A stretch of 64,000 bases of DNA from Deferribacteres bacterium (GTDB taxonomy: Bacteria > Chrysiogenota > Deferribacteres > Deferribacterales > Geovibrionaceae): assembly GCA_023395255.1 (NCBI GenBank), contig JAEWZN010000007.1, positions 1 to 64,000 of the forward strand. Direction: 5' to 3'. The translations under genes and the position numbers were made by a program. A model generated the notes under the pieces. The model had not been told where the DNA came from, made no database searches, and was given only the letters and a program-made list of their open reading frames with translations. Within the stretch, counting starts at the first letter, position 1. Every line of letters begins with the position of its first letter. Positions 49,601 through 58,072 of the stretch are shown here, in pieces.

Positions 49601-51835
49601 CGCCGCAGTGTTGTATGTGCCTTTCTTAGTGGGTTCCTCCGGACACAGACCCAGAGCGCTGCCGAGGGATGAAAGTTCTTTTGCGGAACACATGAAGTCA
49701 TTCGTTATGCCGTTATTGCCTATGAAATAATTGCCTGAGAGGCTTTCGTTCTGGGAAATTTCGCTGAACAGATCGCTTTTATTGTAGCCAGAGAGCGTTC
49801 CTGATGACGGCACACCGTCATCATAGCTGGGGTTAACATCGCTCAGAATTATTATATTAGGTTTGGCGCATTGCGGGAAGTTGGAGTAGGGGTCAACCCA
49901 CGCAGGCTTGGGCAGGCTCAGCCCGCCGTCTGTGGTGCTTGTGTAGGTATAGCCGGAAGTGGCAGAACCTTTCCCTGCCAGATAGCGCAAAGCCTCCCAG
50001 TACATTTCACCTATGGGGTTGCCCCACGCCTTGCATTCCCCCTCGTTGAGGGCTCTGGTGGTGATCCATCCACAGTTGCTGTTGTATGAGTCACTGCCAT
50101 AGTCATAGTCATTTATCTGCAGTGTGCTGAGTGTGCGTATTATGCTGCCGCGCGATGGTGTTGATGTGACAAAGGTTCCGTTGGCATTTATCTCTTCCGC
50201 TATGGAGGTGATGTTTTTTCTTACCACCCCGCCGGAGAGGTTCTTTTCGTATGAGCCTGTTATCATACCAAAATACATGGGGGATTCCTTCACAAGGAAA
50301 CCGCTTCCTTCGCCGCATGCGGTCGCTTTTTCGTTTGTTTTGGAACATATGGTGTCACCACCGCCAGTGCCGTACCTTTGCAGAAGCCCTGTGGGTTTCT
50401 TGCTGCCTGAGCCGTAGTCATAGCAGTTGGTTTCCTCACCAATGGACGAATCGCAGACTTTCACGCGCACGTATCTCTTTTCGTCAGGAGTTACAACACT
50501 GTCTGAGCAGACCGGGCGCTCTGTTGAAGCCCATTCCCATTTGCGCTTGGTCTGGTTTTTCGCAATCTTAATGAGGTGATCCCCGTCTTTGGAATCTGAA
50601 CTCATGCAGAAGAGGTGGCGTTTGGAAACAACATTCACATCCGCACCGTAAAAAGGCTCACCGGTATTTACGAAATCCGTGGTTTTAAGGCTGCACTGCC
50701 CCTGAGTGGTTGAGGGAACATTAGGGGCGCGGAAGGTTATGCTGTCTGTGTTCATGTTGGTTTGGCTGAGTATTTTCCAGTCGGTCGACCAGCCGCTGTT
50801 AGCTGAATTTCTTATTCTGTACTGCACCCTTGCGCCGTCATCCCCTGCGCTTTCGCGGACTCTGACTATAAGGGTATGATCCACGCCGGACTGAAGATAA
50901 ATGCTGCCGTTATAGCCTGTGCCGCCTGAATACCCGTGGCAGCCGTAATAGGAGGCGATTACGGTGTTGTTAACCTCAAGTTCGCCTCCGTCATCCGAGT
51001 CGATTGAAAAATAATACCATCTGCTGTTCGGGACACGGAACTTCATTACATACATTATGTTTCCGTGTGAGCTTATCTGGTTGCCCTGTCCGGTATCGCT
51101 GTAGTTGATTGAGGTAACAAACTTATGCCCTGTATAGTCCTGCGGGCTGAATGTGGCGAGCATATTAGCGTGGCTTGTACCGCAGCCTTTGTCAACACCG
51201 TCACGGTAGGTCACAAACAGTATCTGGCTGTTAGCGTTCCACGGAGTGGCAGCATCAGGCATATCGCAGGAAAAGTTTGACGGGGAATCATAAGGGGTGA
51301 GGTCTCTGGTATCTGCCCCCCAGTATTCTTTCCCCCAGGAATGTGCATCGCGGGGTATATACGTGCTGGTGAGAACAGTTTCATTTGCTCCGTCAGTGCT
51401 TCTGTGACCGCCGTAAAGAACCTTGCGGAGAACATCAATGCGGGACATGGTAAGCCAGTTCAGGAAGTTGCCGCTCCACTCTCCTGATCCGCCGCAGTAT
51501 TTGTCATTGCTCACACGGGTGGGGTTAAAGCGCGCTGTGCCGGAGGCGGAGTATGTGTAGCATTTATGAGAATCGAAGTAGCCGTAGTAATCTATTTCAT
51601 GTTTGTAGCCTATGTCTATAACGCCGTCACCGTCAAGGTCTGTGGCATCGTTATAGGCTTCATAGTAAAGCTTGTGGTCGCGCCCCATAACAAACATCAC
51701 GAGGGGGGACACGCTGGAAGAAAGAAAGGGGGGAATGCTGATATTATTACCGCTTCCGCAGTAGTCTATCATATCAGCGGAGGCGGAACTGAAACATAAA
51801 AGAACTGCAATGAGGAAAAGGCTTATCTTTTTCAT
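46631..51835 (-). CDS. pilY1: PilY1-like type IV pilus tip protein with PA14-like domain
   Basis: 1734 aa from the ATG at 51835 (the GTG at 51844 is part of the ribosome site AAAGGTGA). A signal peptide (KKISLFLIAVLLCFSSASA) is followed by a PilY1-type N-terminal region. A PA14-like segment lies at about residues 240-360 (WYYFSIDSDDGGELEVNNT and DHTLIVRVRESAGDDGA). The C-terminal beta-propeller is typical (TLSWVGQLFAYWF, GDILNSSPVTVNHP, MSYVGANDGMLHAF). Acidic calcium-site-like loops occur: DLDGDGVIDIG, DSDGDGLPDQD, DEDGDGVPDNY, DTDKNRMLNFGE and DSNKDGYIDRR. PilY1 acts at the pilus tip in adhesion and retraction control. Confidence 0.9.
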   Translation of the reverse strand: MKKISLFLIAVLLCFSSASADMIDYCGSGNNISIPPFLSSSVSPLVMFVMGRDHKLYYEAYNDATDLDGDGVIDIGYKHEIDYYGYFDSHKCYTYSASGTARFNPTRVSNDKYCGGSGEWSGNFLNWLTMSRIDVLRKVLYGGHRSTDGANETVLTSTYIPRDAHSWGKEYWGADTRDLTPYDSPSNFSCDMPDAATPWNANSQILFVTYRDGVDKGCGTSHANMLATFSPQDYTGHKFVTSINYSDTGQGNQISSHGNIMYVMKFRVPNSRWYYFSIDSDDGGELEVNNTVIASYYGCHGYSGGTGYNGSIYLQSGVDHTLIVRVRESAGDDGARVQYRIRNSANSGWSTDWKILSQTNMNTDSITFRAPNVPSTTQGQCSLKTTDFVNTGEPFYGADVNVVSKRHLFCMSSDSKDGDHLIKIAKNQTKRKWEWASTERPVCSDSVVTPDEKRYVRVKVCDSSIGEETNCYDYGSGSKKPTGLLQRYGTGGGDTICSKTNEKATACGEGSGFLVKESPMYFGMITGSYEKNLSGGVVRKNITSIAEEINANGTFVTSTPSRGSIIRTLSTLQINDYDYGSDSYNSNCGWITTRALNEGECKAWGNPIGEMYWEALRYLAGKGSATSGYTYTSTTDGGLSLPKPAWVDPYSNFPQCAKPNIIILSDVNPSYDDGVPSSGTLSGYNKSDLFSEISQNESLSGNYFIGNNGITNDFMCSAKELSSLGSALGLCPEEPTKKGTYNTAALAYYAKTKFTDNSADHPVTSYLPNVDTHSVALASPLPEIVINVNNRQVKLVPLGKSVGGSGISCGYNINNSTYGLILNGTGFCPSNGIVDFYAETITETSGRFRINFEDVEQGADHDMDAIARYDYVVNADGTVTISLTSEYAAGGINQAMGFIITGTTADGVYLPISDIADGSSNAAISGLPLTWTKTFNTGGTNASMLKDPLWYAAKYGGFNDSDGDGLPDQDAEWDEDGDGVPDNYHFITNPLELEQKLARVFQDILKKVSSGTAVSIDKTKNDGMLINHAVFYPNKDFGDAASETTLSWVGQLFAYWFHSKGSYQSIIEDTDKNRMLNFGENGDKILEFYIDDAGTLQIDKYATLSSGSRGARTNYNTSLDDVAYLWEGGNYLAQTPAASRIVYTNVDGSLVRFTTANSAQFSDNFGDLTGTCLGSASNLISYILGVDMAGCRSRTYTDSDGNQVVYKLGDILNSSPVTVNHPKKTGKPGYVMSYVGANDGMLHAFRAGRVMSAIGGMKLSDDTSVTTGANLGKEEWAFIPKNALPYLRYLADPDYCHLYYNDLTPYVIEEDSNKDGYIDRRILIGGMRLGGACGASGSDSVRPPADTCSDTSSSSCVGLSSYYALDITDQNNPALLWEFSEPHLGFSFSGPAYIKKGNSRYIMFLSGPTDYAGSSAQRLSVFVMNLNSDFTLKSSNGVVKFTGESRSGYHNVSALATYTNTFGGKLFNRGIDYGGNGDTDTVFFGVSQYKNSAWTGNVIGVSVTSENPADWTFNNVFDSSYGAAKPVTASIEHMSCFKMNYIYFGTGRWFYKTDESGSGSSDRNYLYGVRIDGCKDGNCDLDGGETDVCSDITGGNDKYAWRKTLLGRSSGDLMERLISDPAGTDYSNIVFYTTTIPNSDVCTFGGKHRTWSINCATGKNAPDYTCQGYNVTYVPPVIVPTTSGDIPIVENPHQNTTGEAPDPEIEAGAAIGPPTPVEPVKTTRRGKLLFWIER

Positions 51836-51836
51836 A

Positions 51837-52127
51837 TCAGTCACCTTTTATCAGAATATGAATCGCGTAGCTGCCGTAAGCGGTTACAACAACCTCAGCA
51901 CCCCTGCGGATGTCCCGGAGCGAGGAATATTCCTCATAGTATGCTCCGCTTCTGTAAAACTGCCTGACAACACGCAGTTCAGAGCCATAGGTGAACGCCC
52001 TGTCACCCACATTTATTGTCTCTTTGTTATATCCGCTGAATACACCTTCGATAAGCATTGGGTTTGCCGCATGAACACTCAAAGTAATAAAAAGAACGGC
52101 GAGCGCCGCAATCAGGGATTTTTTCAT
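51837..52127 (-). CDS. Small exported protein upstream of pilY1
   Basis: 96 aa. A Sec signal peptide (KKSLIAALAVLFITLSVHA) precedes a short domain rich in aromatic and charged residues (FSGYNKETINVGDRAFTYG). I do not recognise the family by name. It is one base from the pilY1 start and first in the pilus operon, so it probably works with PilY1 in the periplasm. The codon use and start look normal. Confidence 0.7.
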   Translation of the reverse strand: MKKSLIAALAVLFITLSVHAANPMLIEGVFSGYNKETINVGDRAFTYGSELRVVRQFYRSGAYYEEYSSLRDIRRGAEVVVTAYGSYAIHILIKGD

Positions 52128-52308
52128 AAGAAACTCCTGCAGAAACTGCGCGGAAAGAGTGCTTTCCGTTTAAATTATATTTCATAGCTCAGCGGTTTTC
52201 CACCGAAATAAAGGCAGACACAGCTCTGCTGTAATATAATCAGCAGTTTTGCGCAAAAATGAAAGGGAAACCGCACAGATTATACAAATTTTTGATTAGA
52301 CTGAGTTA

Positions 52309-53595
52309 TCAGCCGAAAAGGAATGAGTAGGCCGATGGTATGAAGGCTGTCTCCCCCGGCCTGAGAAGGGGAAGCATATCCGAAGGGGAATGAAGTTTTT
52401 TAAAGCCCATCCGCGCGCATTCCGCTTCGCTGAAACTGCTGAATAGATAAACGTTGAAGCGCTCCGTAAGAGTTCTCAGGTTGTATGCGGTCTGGCGGTT
52501 TATCTGATAGTCCGTCAGGAGGCTTTCAAGCATCGCCTTTGAGGAGGGCAGGTCGAAGAAATCACGGAAGAATGAGTTGCCGCTGCCGTCTGCGCATTCA
52601 GCGAAGAAAAATATATCCGCCCCTTCCTCCGCAACTGGAGCAGCCCTGTCCAGTGACTTCTGAGCCTGAACCATGTTTATGTCCTTCGGGAAGCCCCCGC
52701 AGGAAACTATGAGCGAACGGTATTTTCCGGCGGGTGTTATGCGGAACCTGCTGTCCAGAACCTCGCAGGCCTTGTGATGCGCCATGAAGAGATCACCGCA
52801 GACCATATCCAGCAGCCGCCCCTGCTCATCCAGAACAGTGTTGACGGAGAAAAAATTATGCCCTGAGCGGCTTATCATAAGCGCATCCACTATGTCGCGG
52901 TGGACAGGGTTATGGTTAAGCTCACCGGCCTTTGCCAGCGGGTGTCTTCTGCCGCCGGAAGCGTCCAGAGCAAGCATATGGTTGCGCAGTATGGACTTTT
53001 TGGCTGCTATTCCGGGGAAAATGAGTTTCCTGCCGCCGCCGTAGCCTGCGAAATAATGGTGACTCACGGAGCCTATGGGAACTATGAGGTCGTGCTCAAG
53101 GTAGATTTTATTGATAAAAACGGGGGTCTTTGATTTTGTAATACCGTAGAAGGCGTGAGCGGTCAGGTCTTCACAGTCGTGGTCGAAAAGCCTGTCCTTA
53201 TATTTTGAGTAGACTGCGTCACCGAGGATTTTCTTTTTCTCATCTTCCGTAACTGCTCTGTGAGTACCAACGGCAAAGATTATGCTGACAGCTTTTCCGT
53301 GTTTTTCCGCCTCGGCGAGCATGGACGGAAAAAACCGCTCCAGCCCGCTCTTGCGGGTTATGTCCGGAAGGATAAAGAGGATCTTTTCCGCTCTCTCCAC
53401 ACAGTCAGAGTATGACTCCGAATAGACGCACTCATCCAGTGCCCTTTTGATCCCTTCATCATCAAGGAGCGCATAGCTGCCGGAAGCACCGAGGAGATCA
53501 ACGGGAAAGTCCGTCTGAAGCTCATATGTGCTTTGTCCGCAGAGGATGTTCAGCTTATCCGCCGATTTTTGACATTGTGCGTTTGAATCTTTCAT
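52309..53595 (-). CDS. larA: Lactate racemase LarA homologue (nickel-pincer type)
   Basis: 428 aa. LarA-family enzymes isomerise 2-hydroxy acids using the NPN (nickel pincer nucleotide) cofactor tethered to a Lys. Seen here: FAVGTHRAVTEDE (catalytic-type His) near residue 108 and VSHHYFAGYGGGRKLIFPG near residue 175, where the Lys after GGGR is the cofactor position and HH the catalytic/metal site. LarB, LarC and LarE, which make NPN, are absent from the window. Specificity may differ from lactate. The ATG overlaps the moaA end by 41 nt with only a poor ribosome site, and no better start exists nearby. Confidence 0.8.
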   Translation of the reverse strand: MKDSNAQCQKSADKLNILCGQSTYELQTDFPVDLLGASGSYALLDDEGIKRALDECVYSESYSDCVERAEKILFILPDITRKSGLERFFPSMLAEAEKHGKAVSIIFAVGTHRAVTEDEKKKILGDAVYSKYKDRLFDHDCEDLTAHAFYGITKSKTPVFINKIYLEHDLIVPIGSVSHHYFAGYGGGRKLIFPGIAAKKSILRNHMLALDASGGRRHPLAKAGELNHNPVHRDIVDALMISRSGHNFFSVNTVLDEQGRLLDMVCGDLFMAHHKACEVLDSRFRITPAGKYRSLIVSCGGFPKDINMVQAQKSLDRAAPVAEEGADIFFFAECADGSGNSFFRDFFDLPSSKAMLESLLTDYQINRQTAYNLRTLTERFNVYLFSSFSEAECARMGFKKLHSPSDMLPLLRPGETAFIPSAYSFLFG

Positions 53596-54544
53596 TTCTG
53601 CTGTCCGCCACTATATGGTGCTCTTCGTCCTTTTTACCCAAAGCGTCCATAATAGCCGCTCTGAGAGCATCCTTGTCCCTGCTCCTCACGGCATCCACTA
53701 TATCCGTTTCCTTATCAGTCAGCAGACAGGGACGGATTTTGCCGTCCGCGGTCAGCCTCAGCTTGTCGCATTCGGAGCAGAAGTGGTTTGAGATGGGGGT
53801 TATAATGCCTATGGTTGCTCCGTTTGAGAGCTGATAATTTTTTGCCGGGCCTGCGTTTTTGTCTCTGCCCACAGGGGTTAGCTTATATCTCTTGGAGATG
53901 AGATCCAGAATCTCCGCACCGTACATTATGTTCTCTTTTTTCCATTCACAGGAGTTACCTATGGGCATGAACTCTATGAACCTGACAACTATGTCGGCAC
54001 GGGCTGCAAATTCGCAGAAATCGTATATTTCGCAGTCGTTAAACCCGCGTATAAGCACACTGTTGGTTTTTACAGGGCGCAGGCCTGCTTTTTTTGCGAG
54101 GAAAATACTCTCCAGAAGTTTTTGAATGTCGAAACCTCCGGTAATTTCCTTATATTTATCAGCCTTAAGGGAATCAAGGCTCACGTTGATCCTTTTAACA
54201 CCTGAGGCGGCAATCTCTTCCGCATACTTACCCAGAAGCGCGCCGTTGGTGGTGAGGGTTACTTCGTCTATGCCCTCTATCTTGTGCAGTTCACGCAGAA
54301 AATCGGTCACGCCTTTGCGAACCAGAGGCTCCCCGCCTGTGACACGCACCTTATGTACGCCGAGGGAGGCAAAAACCTCAGTAACGAAAAGCATATCCTC
54401 AAAACGCAGAATACTGGAATGCTCAAGGTGCTTAAACTCATCACTGGGCATGCAGTACTTGCATCTGAAATTGCATCTGTCCGTAACGGAGATACGCAGG
54501 TAGCGCACCTCACGTCCGAAACGATCCTGTACCGTGCTATTCAT
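53555..54544 (-). CDS. moaA: GTP 3',8-cyclase MoaA (molybdenum cofactor)
   Basis: 329 aa. It converts GTP to 3',8-cyclo-GTP at the start of molybdopterin synthesis. The first cluster motif is CNFRCKYCMP near residue 23; the C-terminal cluster cysteines are in CSECDKLRLTADGKIRPC. The SAM-contact motif VRVTGGEPLVRKGV is present. The protein ends SKIGG, keeping the C-terminal Gly-Gly needed by MoaA. It overlaps tatC by 8 nt and larA by 41 nt. Molybdoenzymes are typical Tat substrates, which may explain the neighbourhood (inference). Confidence 0.96.
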   Translation of the reverse strand: MNSTVQDRFGREVRYLRISVTDRCNFRCKYCMPSDEFKHLEHSSILRFEDMLFVTEVFASLGVHKVRVTGGEPLVRKGVTDFLRELHKIEGIDEVTLTTNGALLGKYAEEIAASGVKRINVSLDSLKADKYKEITGGFDIQKLLESIFLAKKAGLRPVKTNSVLIRGFNDCEIYDFCEFAARADIVVRFIEFMPIGNSCEWKKENIMYGAEILDLISKRYKLTPVGRDKNAGPAKNYQLSNGATIGIITPISNHFCSECDKLRLTADGKIRPCLLTDKETDIVDAVRSRDKDALRAAIMDALGKKDEEHHIVADSRNERFKRTMSKIGG

Positions 54545-55304
54545 ATATCTCTTCTTCCGTTATTTCTCTTTTACGGCCGAAAATTACAGCAATAAAAATG
54601 CTCAGTTCATAAAGAACCAGAAGAGGGCCGGCCATCATAAGCTGTGAAAAAACATCCGGAGGGGTCATTACCGCTGCAACAATGAAAATACCCAGAATGG
54701 AATATCTTCTGTATTTACGCATCATATCCGCTGTGACAATCCCCATCTTGGCGAGGAAGAAAGTAAATACCGGAAGCTCAAAAACTATGCCGAAACCCAG
54801 CACCATTTTGGTGACAAAGCTCAGATACCACTCTATGGAGAGATTGGCGATTACATAACCCTGCGCATACTTAAGGAAGAATGCAAACCCGAAGGGGAAC
54901 ACAAAGTAGTAGGCGAAGGCAGAACCGAGGAAAAACAACAGCGAAGCGCTGATTACAAAGCCCAGCACATATTTTTTCTCATGAACGTAAAGCCCCGGAG
55001 CTATGAATTTCCAGATATGAAAGAAAATAAAGGGCATACTGAAAAAGAGAGCCGCCATAAAACTGAGCTTAAGCTCCATAAAGAAGCCTTCGGTTATTTT
55101 CAGCATTGCCATGCTTGATTTCTCAGGCATCACATCCACAAGGGGCTTAGTCACAAAGTCCATGAATAACTGGCTCTGCCAGTAACACACACAGAACACA
55201 GCTATGACTATTATCAGGATATATATAACTCTCTTTCTCAGTTCTTCCAGATGCTCCATCAACGGAATCTGGGATTCCACACCCTGATTTTTGTCCTTAG
55301 CCAT
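54537..55304 (-). CDS. tatC: Sec-independent protein translocase TatC
   Basis: 255 aa with six membrane segments. TatC is the receptor for twin-arginine signals. The family N-terminus IPLMEHLEELRKRVIYILI is present, as is FFHIWKFIAPGLYVHEKKYV (Glu in the signal-binding loop region) and FGIVFELPVF near residue 165. It overlaps tatB by 8 nt upstream and moaA by 8 nt downstream. The hydrogenase small subunit encoded in this window is a predicted substrate. Confidence 0.95.
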   Translation of the reverse strand: MAKDKNQGVESQIPLMEHLEELRKRVIYILIIVIAVFCVCYWQSQLFMDFVTKPLVDVMPEKSSMAMLKITEGFFMELKLSFMAALFFSMPFIFFHIWKFIAPGLYVHEKKYVLGFVISASLLFFLGSAFAYYFVFPFGFAFFLKYAQGYVIANLSIEWYLSFVTKMVLGFGIVFELPVFTFFLAKMGIVTADMMRKYRRYSILGIFIVAAVMTPPDVFSQLMMAGPLLVLYELSIFIAVIFGRKREITEEEIYE

Positions 55305-55638
55305 TTGTTTCCTTCCCTTTCACTTCCGCAGTGTCAGATGTTTCCTCTTTAGCGGTCTGAGCCGTTTCCGCTTTAGCTTCGGCAGATGCTTCCGCTGCGC
55401 TCTCTGTGCTCTGTTTTTTCTTTTCCCAGTGATCCCTGTATGCATCTTTAACCGTCTTGTTAGGGGCGATGTCAAGATCATCTATATTCACGGCGGATTT
55501 AAGGTCGTTCAGCGAGCGTTTAAACTGAGCGTATCCTTTCCCCAGCGTTTTAGCCAGCTCCGGCAGTTTTCCGGGGCCGACAACCAATAGCGCTATTACA
55601 AGAATCAACAGTACTTCAGACATTCCGAATCCAAACAT
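55297..55638 (-). CDS. tatB: Sec-independent protein translocase TatB/TatA
   Basis: 113 aa from the ATG at 55638, with GAGGTGA just upstream; a GTG at 55647 overlaps that site. A short N-terminal helix (GFGMSEVLLILVIALLVVGP), the hinge GPGKLPELAKTLGKG and an amphipathic helix are typical. The length and the C-terminal charged tail (ESAAEASAEAKAETAQTAKE) favour TatB, but TatA cannot be excluded. It is the first gene of the tatB-tatC-moaA-larA group. Confidence 0.88.
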   Translation of the reverse strand: MFGFGMSEVLLILVIALLVVGPGKLPELAKTLGKGYAQFKRSLNDLKSAVNIDDLDIAPNKTVKDAYRDHWEKKKQSTESAAEASAEAKAETAQTAKEETSDTAEVKGKETNG

Positions 55639-55778
55639 ACGATTCACCTCAACTGCATAATATGTATTTACAGCTAAAAATCAAGACAAGCTTCCGCCGC
55701 AAATAGTTCCGCCCTGTTCTGCATTATCGGCCGGACAGCTATTTACACCCGCATTGTCAGATGATATGCTTCTTCTCC

Positions 55779-56444
55779 ATGGAAGATCATAAAAAAGGAC
55801 ACAGACAAAGGCTTAAGGAAAAGTTCAGAAGCGGCTCATCCGCTCTGCATGACTATGAAATCATGGAGCTTGTCCTTTCCTATATCATTCCCCGCAGAGA
55901 TGTCAAAATCCTTGCAAAGGATATAATTGATAAAACGGAAAGCCTGCGTAAAGTTTTCAGAACAGATCTCACTACCATCAGCGGGGCAGGGGATGAGGTT
56001 CAGCTTTTCTTCAATATTCTCCGTGAGTTCTATGTACGCATGGAACACGGAAATCTTAAATTTGAGCCCCTTGTTCTGGACTCAGGCTCCATTATCTTCA
56101 AATTTCTGCGGATGCTCATAGGCATTTCAGACAAGGAAAACTTTGTCAGCCTGTTTGTGGACAAAAACAAGCGGCTGATAAGCTATGAGGTGGTTTCCTC
56201 CGGCACGGTGGACAGAACCGCAGTCTACCCCAGAGAAATAGCGGAACTGGCACTCAGGCGGAAGGCCTCATACGTGATAATCGCACACAACCACCCTTCC
56301 GGCTCACTGATCCCCTCCGAGGAGGATCTGAACATCACAGAGCGCATATCAAAAGCGCTTGAAACCCTTGATATAAAGCTTCTGGATCATATCATAGTTA
56401 CAGATACATCTTTTTTAAGCATGAAGGCTCAGAAACTTATTTAA
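55779..56444 (+). CDS. radC: DNA repair protein RadC (JAB domain)
   Basis: About 221 aa. The family opening MEDHKKGHRQRLKEKFRSG supports the ATG at 55779, though no clear ribosome site precedes either it or the ATG at 55761. A helix-hairpin-helix-like region is at TISGAGDEV. The metal motif YVIIAHNHPSGSLIPSEEDL contains the HxHPSG and distal Asp of JAB/MPN+ proteases or deubiquitinases. The actual role of RadC is poorly defined. It lies 11 bases before the next gene. Confidence 0.88.
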   Translation: MEDHKKGHRQRLKEKFRSGSSALHDYEIMELVLSYIIPRRDVKILAKDIIDKTESLRKVFRTDLTTISGAGDEVQLFFNILREFYVRMEHGNLKFEPLVLDSGSIIFKFLRMLIGISDKENFVSLFVDKNKRLISYEVVSSGTVDRTAVYPREIAELALRRKASYVIIAHNHPSGSLIPSEEDLNITERISKALETLDIKLLDHIIVTDTSFLSMKAQKLI

Positions 56445-56455
56445 GGAGAAATCCC

Positions 56456-57334
56456 ATGAAAAAAGTCTTCGTAACGGGCGGCACAGGCTTTGTCGGTTCG
56501 TATGTCATCTGCAGGCTGATCGAAAAGGGTGTTCATGTTAAGGCACTGGTAAGAAGCAAAACCCCGCACAGAGAGGCGGAAGCCGTGCAGGGGGATATAC
56601 TCCGGCCGGAAACCTTTGAAGATGCCCTGAAAGATGTTGATACCGTAATAAATCTTGTCGGAATAATCCGCGAATTTCCCGAAAAAGGCATAACCTTTGA
56701 GAACATGCACTATATTGCAGCAAAAAATATAACGGATGCGGCAAAAGAAGCGGACATAAACCGCCTGATACATATGTCTGCCAACGGAACACGAAAGAAC
56801 GCAGTATCCGGCTATCATAAAACAAAGTACATGGCAGAGGAATACATCAAAAACAGCGGGCTGGACTTCACAATATTCCGCCCGTCACTTATATACGGCA
56901 GTGGGGATTCCTTCATTTCCATGCTGGCCGGCTATATGAAAAAGACCCCGGTCTTCACCTACTTCGGCGACGGCTCATACCCGATGCAGCCGGTGAGCGT
57001 TTACGAAGTGGCGGATGCCTTCACCGAAGCGGTATTCAGCAGCACTGCCGCGGGCAAAACTTACCACCTGTGCGGCAACAGGGTTTACACTTACAAGGAA
57101 CTTCTGCGTGAAATTTCAAAGGCGATGAACCGCAGCACAGTTCTGCTCCCCGTGCCTGAGGCAGTGATAAGCCTTGCAGTATCGCTTCTGGGCGGTTTCT
57201 CCTTTTTTCCCATCACCCGTGATCAGTTTATAATGCTGAAAGAGGGCAACACCTGCAATGAAACATTCGCCTTCTCGGAGCTCGGAATAGAGCACAAAGA
57301 ATTTGCCGATGAAATTAAAAAGTATATCGGGTGA
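56456..57334 (+). CDS. NAD(P)-binding epimerase-like (NDUFA9-type) protein
   Basis: 292 aa. An atypical short-chain dehydrogenase fold with KKVFVTGGTGFVGSYVI (GxxGxxG) at the N-terminus, NLVGIIREFPEKGITFEN and the downstream YHKTKYMAEEYIKNSGLDF (YxxxK). The NVVGI-like motif and FRPSLIYGSGD match the NDUFA9/complex I NAD(P)-binding or ubiquinone-related group rather than a sugar epimerase, though the latter remains possible. A good GGAG ribosome site precedes it. Confidence 0.82.
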   Translation: MKKVFVTGGTGFVGSYVICRLIEKGVHVKALVRSKTPHREAEAVQGDILRPETFEDALKDVDTVINLVGIIREFPEKGITFENMHYIAAKNITDAAKEADINRLIHMSANGTRKNAVSGYHKTKYMAEEYIKNSGLDFTIFRPSLIYGSGDSFISMLAGYMKKTPVFTYFGDGSYPMQPVSVYEVADAFTEAVFSSTAAGKTYHLCGNRVYTYKELLREISKAMNRSTVLLPVPEAVISLAVSLLGGFSFFPITRDQFIMLKEGNTCNETFAFSELGIEHKEFADEIKKYIG

Positions 57335-57414
57335 ACATTTTTAAAGTTGAAAAATCGTATTATTTGAATATTATTGAACTTTGACCCGCATGGGGCACAA
57401 AGGGAGCAGAATTA

Positions 57415-57906
57415 ATGAAAATCAAAGTATTGCTTTTCGCGGCACTGTTAATGGTATTTGCCGCATGCAGCAGACAGGAAACGGGGGGAAGTGAAAACTC
57501 CGTCTCAGTGGACTCAATCGAAACTCTTAAGTCCGGCGCAATGGCGCGCATAAAGGAGGAGCATCAGGGCAAGGTGCTCCTGGTAAACTTTTTTGCTTCA
57601 TGGTGCCCGCCATGCAGGGGAGAAACACCTGACTTTGTTAAAGTTTACGGTGAAGAAAAAGAGCGCTTTTCCATAGTTGCCCTCTCCACGGATGCGGATA
57701 AAAAAGATCTCGCCAAGTATATGAGCGAGTTCGGCGTAAACTACCCTGTTTATATGGCTGATCAGTCCCTCAGCATGGAGTTCGGCATAAGCACAATCCC
57801 CACCAGCATTATTTATGCCCCGGACGGAAAGCTTGTGGACATAATAGTCGGCTCTATTCCTGAGAAAGATCTTAAAAACATTATCAATAAATTATCAGCT
57901 AACTGA
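57415..57906 (+). CDS. TlpA/ResA-type thioredoxin-like lipoprotein
   Basis: 163 aa. A lipoprotein signal (FAALLMVFAACSRQ, lipobox FAAC) puts it on the periplasmic membrane face. The redox motif NFFASWCPPCRGETPDF gives WCPPC, and the cis-Pro loop is FGISTIPTSIIYAPDGK. It probably reduces or oxidises thiols in the periplasm, for example in cytochrome c maturation (inference). GGGAG precedes the ATG. It is not tightly linked to its neighbours. Confidence 0.88.
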   Translation: MKIKVLLFAALLMVFAACSRQETGGSENSVSVDSIETLKSGAMARIKEEHQGKVLLVNFFASWCPPCRGETPDFVKVYGEEKERFSIVALSTDADKKDLAKYMSEFGVNYPVYMADQSLSMEFGISTIPTSIIYAPDGKLVDIIVGSIPEKDLKNIINKLSAN

Positions 57907-58072
57907 TAAACAAACGGCGGAGCGCTTTTCATAGCTTTCCGCCGCATTTTCCTCTAAAAGCTGTTTAACCTGATTCAGGCCTGTGCCTGAGGATCATTTC
58001 CTATTGAAGTTTGAATGCATGCGTGTATTTTTAAAGTGTCAGCCACATGCATATTCCGGAGGTCAGCGCTTT

